A stretch of DNA of 6,288 bases from Candidatus Atribacteria bacterium 1244-E10-H5-B2. Lineage in GTDB: Bacteria; Atribacterota; JS1; SB-45; 34-128. The notes under the pieces were generated by a model. It was not told the DNA's origin. It saw only the letters and a program-made list of their open reading frames with translations, and searched no databases. The translations under genes were made by a program, and so were the position numbers. Within the stretch, counting starts at the first letter, position 1. Every line of letters begins with the position of its first letter. The DNA is taken from assembly GCA_003575245.1 (NCBI GenBank), contig NMQN01000891.1, forward strand, positions 1 to 6,288, written 5' to 3'. Positions 5,191 to 6,288 of the stretch are shown here, in pieces.

Positions 5191-5643
5191 TTATTTATAA
5201 ATTTTATTTTCTTCTTGTTTTATTTTATTCAGGCGATTAATATGCTTTTCTTCCTGGCTAAACTTAGTATTTAACCAAACTTTTACAATTTCTTTAGCTA
5301 ATCCCGAGCCAATAACTCTACCTCCCAAGACTAAAATATTCGCATCGTTATGTTCTCTGGCACATCGAGCAGTAAATTCATTATAACAAAATGCAGCTCT
5401 GATACCTCTAACTTTATTAGCAACTACGGACATGCCAATTCCGGTTCCACAAATTAAGATTCCTCTGTCATATTTTCCGCTTTTTACATCTATCGCAACT
5501 TTAAATCCAATATCTGGATAGTCTACGGATTTCTCATTTTCGCAACCAAAATCTACATATTCTACATTTAATTCCTTTAAATACTTTTTTAAATTTTCTT
5601 TTAACTGATAACCTCCGTGATCACTTCCTAAAGCTATCTTCAT
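5191..5643 (-). CDS. rpiB: Ribose-5-phosphate isomerase B
   Basis: A 150-residue RpiB/LacAB-family protein that interconverts ribose-5-phosphate and ribulose-5-phosphate in the pentose phosphate pathway. Visible are SDHGG (7-11) with D8 and H9 at the sugar-phosphate site, CGTGIGMS (65-72) with the catalytic cysteine C65 and T67, the N-A-[KR] stretch (75-77), and H98 followed by NDANIL. The full-length family is about 140-150 residues, and the lysine-rich tail (138-150) is slightly long. I chose ATG at 5643, which has GGTGAG 7 nt upstream and starts with the family's MKIALGSDHGG; a GTG 15 nt earlier is also open. It follows the phosphatase gene by 17 nt, so the two are cotranscribed. Its stop codon abuts a heptamer array. 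Confidence 0.95.
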   Translation of the reverse strand: MKIALGSDHGGYQLKENLKKYLKELNVEYVDFGCENEKSVDYPDIGFKVAIDVKSGKYDRGILICGTGIGMSVVANKVRGIRAAFCYNEFTARCAREHNDANILVLGGRVIGSGLAKEIVKVWLNTKFSQEEKHINRLNKIKQEENKIYK

Positions 5644-5660
5644 CTTATATCTCACCACCG

Positions 5661-6164
5661 TTATTTATTATTTTCTTCAATAATTTTATCAAATATCTTT
5701 TCTAAGCTTTCTCTCAACTCTTTTGCTACAATTCGATAAAAATCTATTTTCCTTCCAATCGGATCGATTATTTCATAATTCCTTTCGTTGTTTTGATTGC
5801 TTTCAGATTTATTATTTAGGGTAAGTTTCTTAAGGAGGGATGTCTTATTTTGGGCAAAGGGAAATTCTTTATGAATATATTCTTTATGTTTATTTGTCAT
5901 AACTAAAATTAAATCTGCTCTTTTAATCAGTTCTTCCTGTAATGCTTGAGTATGGTGTTGAGAAATATCAATGCCTTGCTCAAACATAACTAAAATTGCT
6001 TCGGAAGTGGGACTCATACCCGGCAGAGCAGAAATTCCAGCTGATATAATATTTAATCTGGTGTTATCCTCTGCTCTTTCTTTTAACATTTTTTTAAATA
6101 TACCTTCCGCCATAGCACTTCGGCAGGTGTTGCCGGTACAGACAAACAAGATGGTTTTGGTCAT
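5661..6164 (-). CDS. Low-molecular-weight protein phosphatase, YwlE-like (possible protein arginine phosphatase)
   Basis: A 167-residue LMW-PTP. The P-loop CTGNTCRS (9-16) has nucleophile C9 and R15, and DP at 134-135 supplies the general acid. T13 occupies the position that in Bacillus subtilis YwlE favours phosphoarginine over phosphotyrosine, so arginine phosphatase activity is plausible (family knowledge; no McsB kinase gene is visible here). An Asn/Ser/Glu-rich hydrophilic segment (116-129) just before the DP loop makes the protein longer than the roughly 150-residue norm. The ATG at 6164 has GGAG 10 nt upstream. The position immediately before rpiB matches the ywlE-rpiB pairing known in Firmicutes. 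A heptamer array begins 26 nt upstream of the start codon, so any promoter lies within or beyond it. Confidence 0.9.
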   Translation of the reverse strand: MTKTILFVCTGNTCRSAMAEGIFKKMLKERAEDNTRLNIISAGISALPGMSPTSEAILVMFEQGIDISQHHTQALQEELIKRADLILVMTNKHKEYIHKEFPFAQNKTSLLKKLTLNNKSESNQNNERNYEIIDPIGRKIDFYRIVAKELRESLEKIFDKIIEENNK

Positions 6165-6189
6165 TCTATTTAAACTCCATGTATTGATT

Positions 6190-6217
6190 CGTATCTAGTA
6201 TCTAGTATCTCGTATCT
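6190..6217 (+). repeat. GTATCT heptamer array upstream of the phosphatase gene
   Basis: Four clean 7-nt units: CGTATCT, AGTATCT, AGTATCT, CGTATCT. Another possible array begins at 6269 (ATACGCG, ATTCGTG) and runs off the right edge. The remaining 6218-6268 is AT-rich with no recognised gene. Confidence 0.8.
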
Positions 6218-6288
6218 CGCCAGAAATACAAGATATTTTAGTTAAGCTTTTTAATTAAGTTTGTAATCATACGCGATTCGTGATTAAT

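Noticed and set aside
3962..6198. Plus-strand open frames at 3962-4195, 4326-4514 and 5971-6198
   Set aside because: They are antisense to comEB, upp and the phosphatase gene, or translate repeat arrays.
6238..6288. Possible last 16 codons of an upstream minus-strand gene ending in TAA at 6240-6238
   Set aside because: Too short to judge, and its first part (from 6269) looks like the start of another heptamer array (ATACGCG, ATTCGTG).

Overview
The window comes from an AT-rich bacterial chromosome. All seven genes are on the minus strand and are ordinary core genes. The organism cannot be named from the sequence. The run arginine-phosphatase-like LMW-PTP, rpiB, upp, dCMP deaminase, wecB resembles the order seen in Firmicutes and some deep-branching anaerobes. 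Spacers full of degenerate short repeats remind me of uncultured anaerobic lineages such as Atribacterota, but that is an impression.

Read in the direction of transcription (right to left), the layout is: a low-molecular-weight phosphatase (6164-5661); rpiB (5643-5191, 17 nt later); a 242-nt repeat-filled gap; upp from a TTG start (4948-4319); a 301-nt repeat-filled gap; dCMP deaminase comEB (4017-3574); wecB overlapping it by 8 nt (3581-2424); a 747-nt repeat-filled gap; a rhomboid protease (1676-1002); a 371-nt gap; and the first 210 codons of a PfkB-family sugar phosphate kinase (630-1, running off the left edge). The group joins pentose phosphate interconversion (rpiB), pyrimidine salvage (upp, comEB) and UDP-ManNAc supply for the cell surface (wecB). 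The rhomboid and kinase genes appear to have their own promoters: a near-consensus TTGATA-17-TATAAT before the kinase and an extended -10 before the rhomboid.

The unusual part is the non-coding DNA. Almost every spacer is built from degenerate heptamer (7-nt period) tandem repeats of several sequence families: GTATATC-like, A-rich AAAACCA-like, TAGAGCA-like and TTCTGGC-like. The longest run I could keep in register is 26 heptamers (1856-2037), in which the motif drifts but the 7-nt step holds. The arrays abut the stop codons of rhomboid, wecB, upp and rpiB and stop just short of the ribosome binding sites of ywlE, upp and comEB. Between them lie REP-like GC-rich hairpins (902-955 and 5052-5079) and a small inverted-repeat element (2113-2176). 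I see no CRISPR array, transposase, tRNA, rRNA, riboswitch or defence system. If anything here is little described, it is this heptamer-built intergenic architecture.
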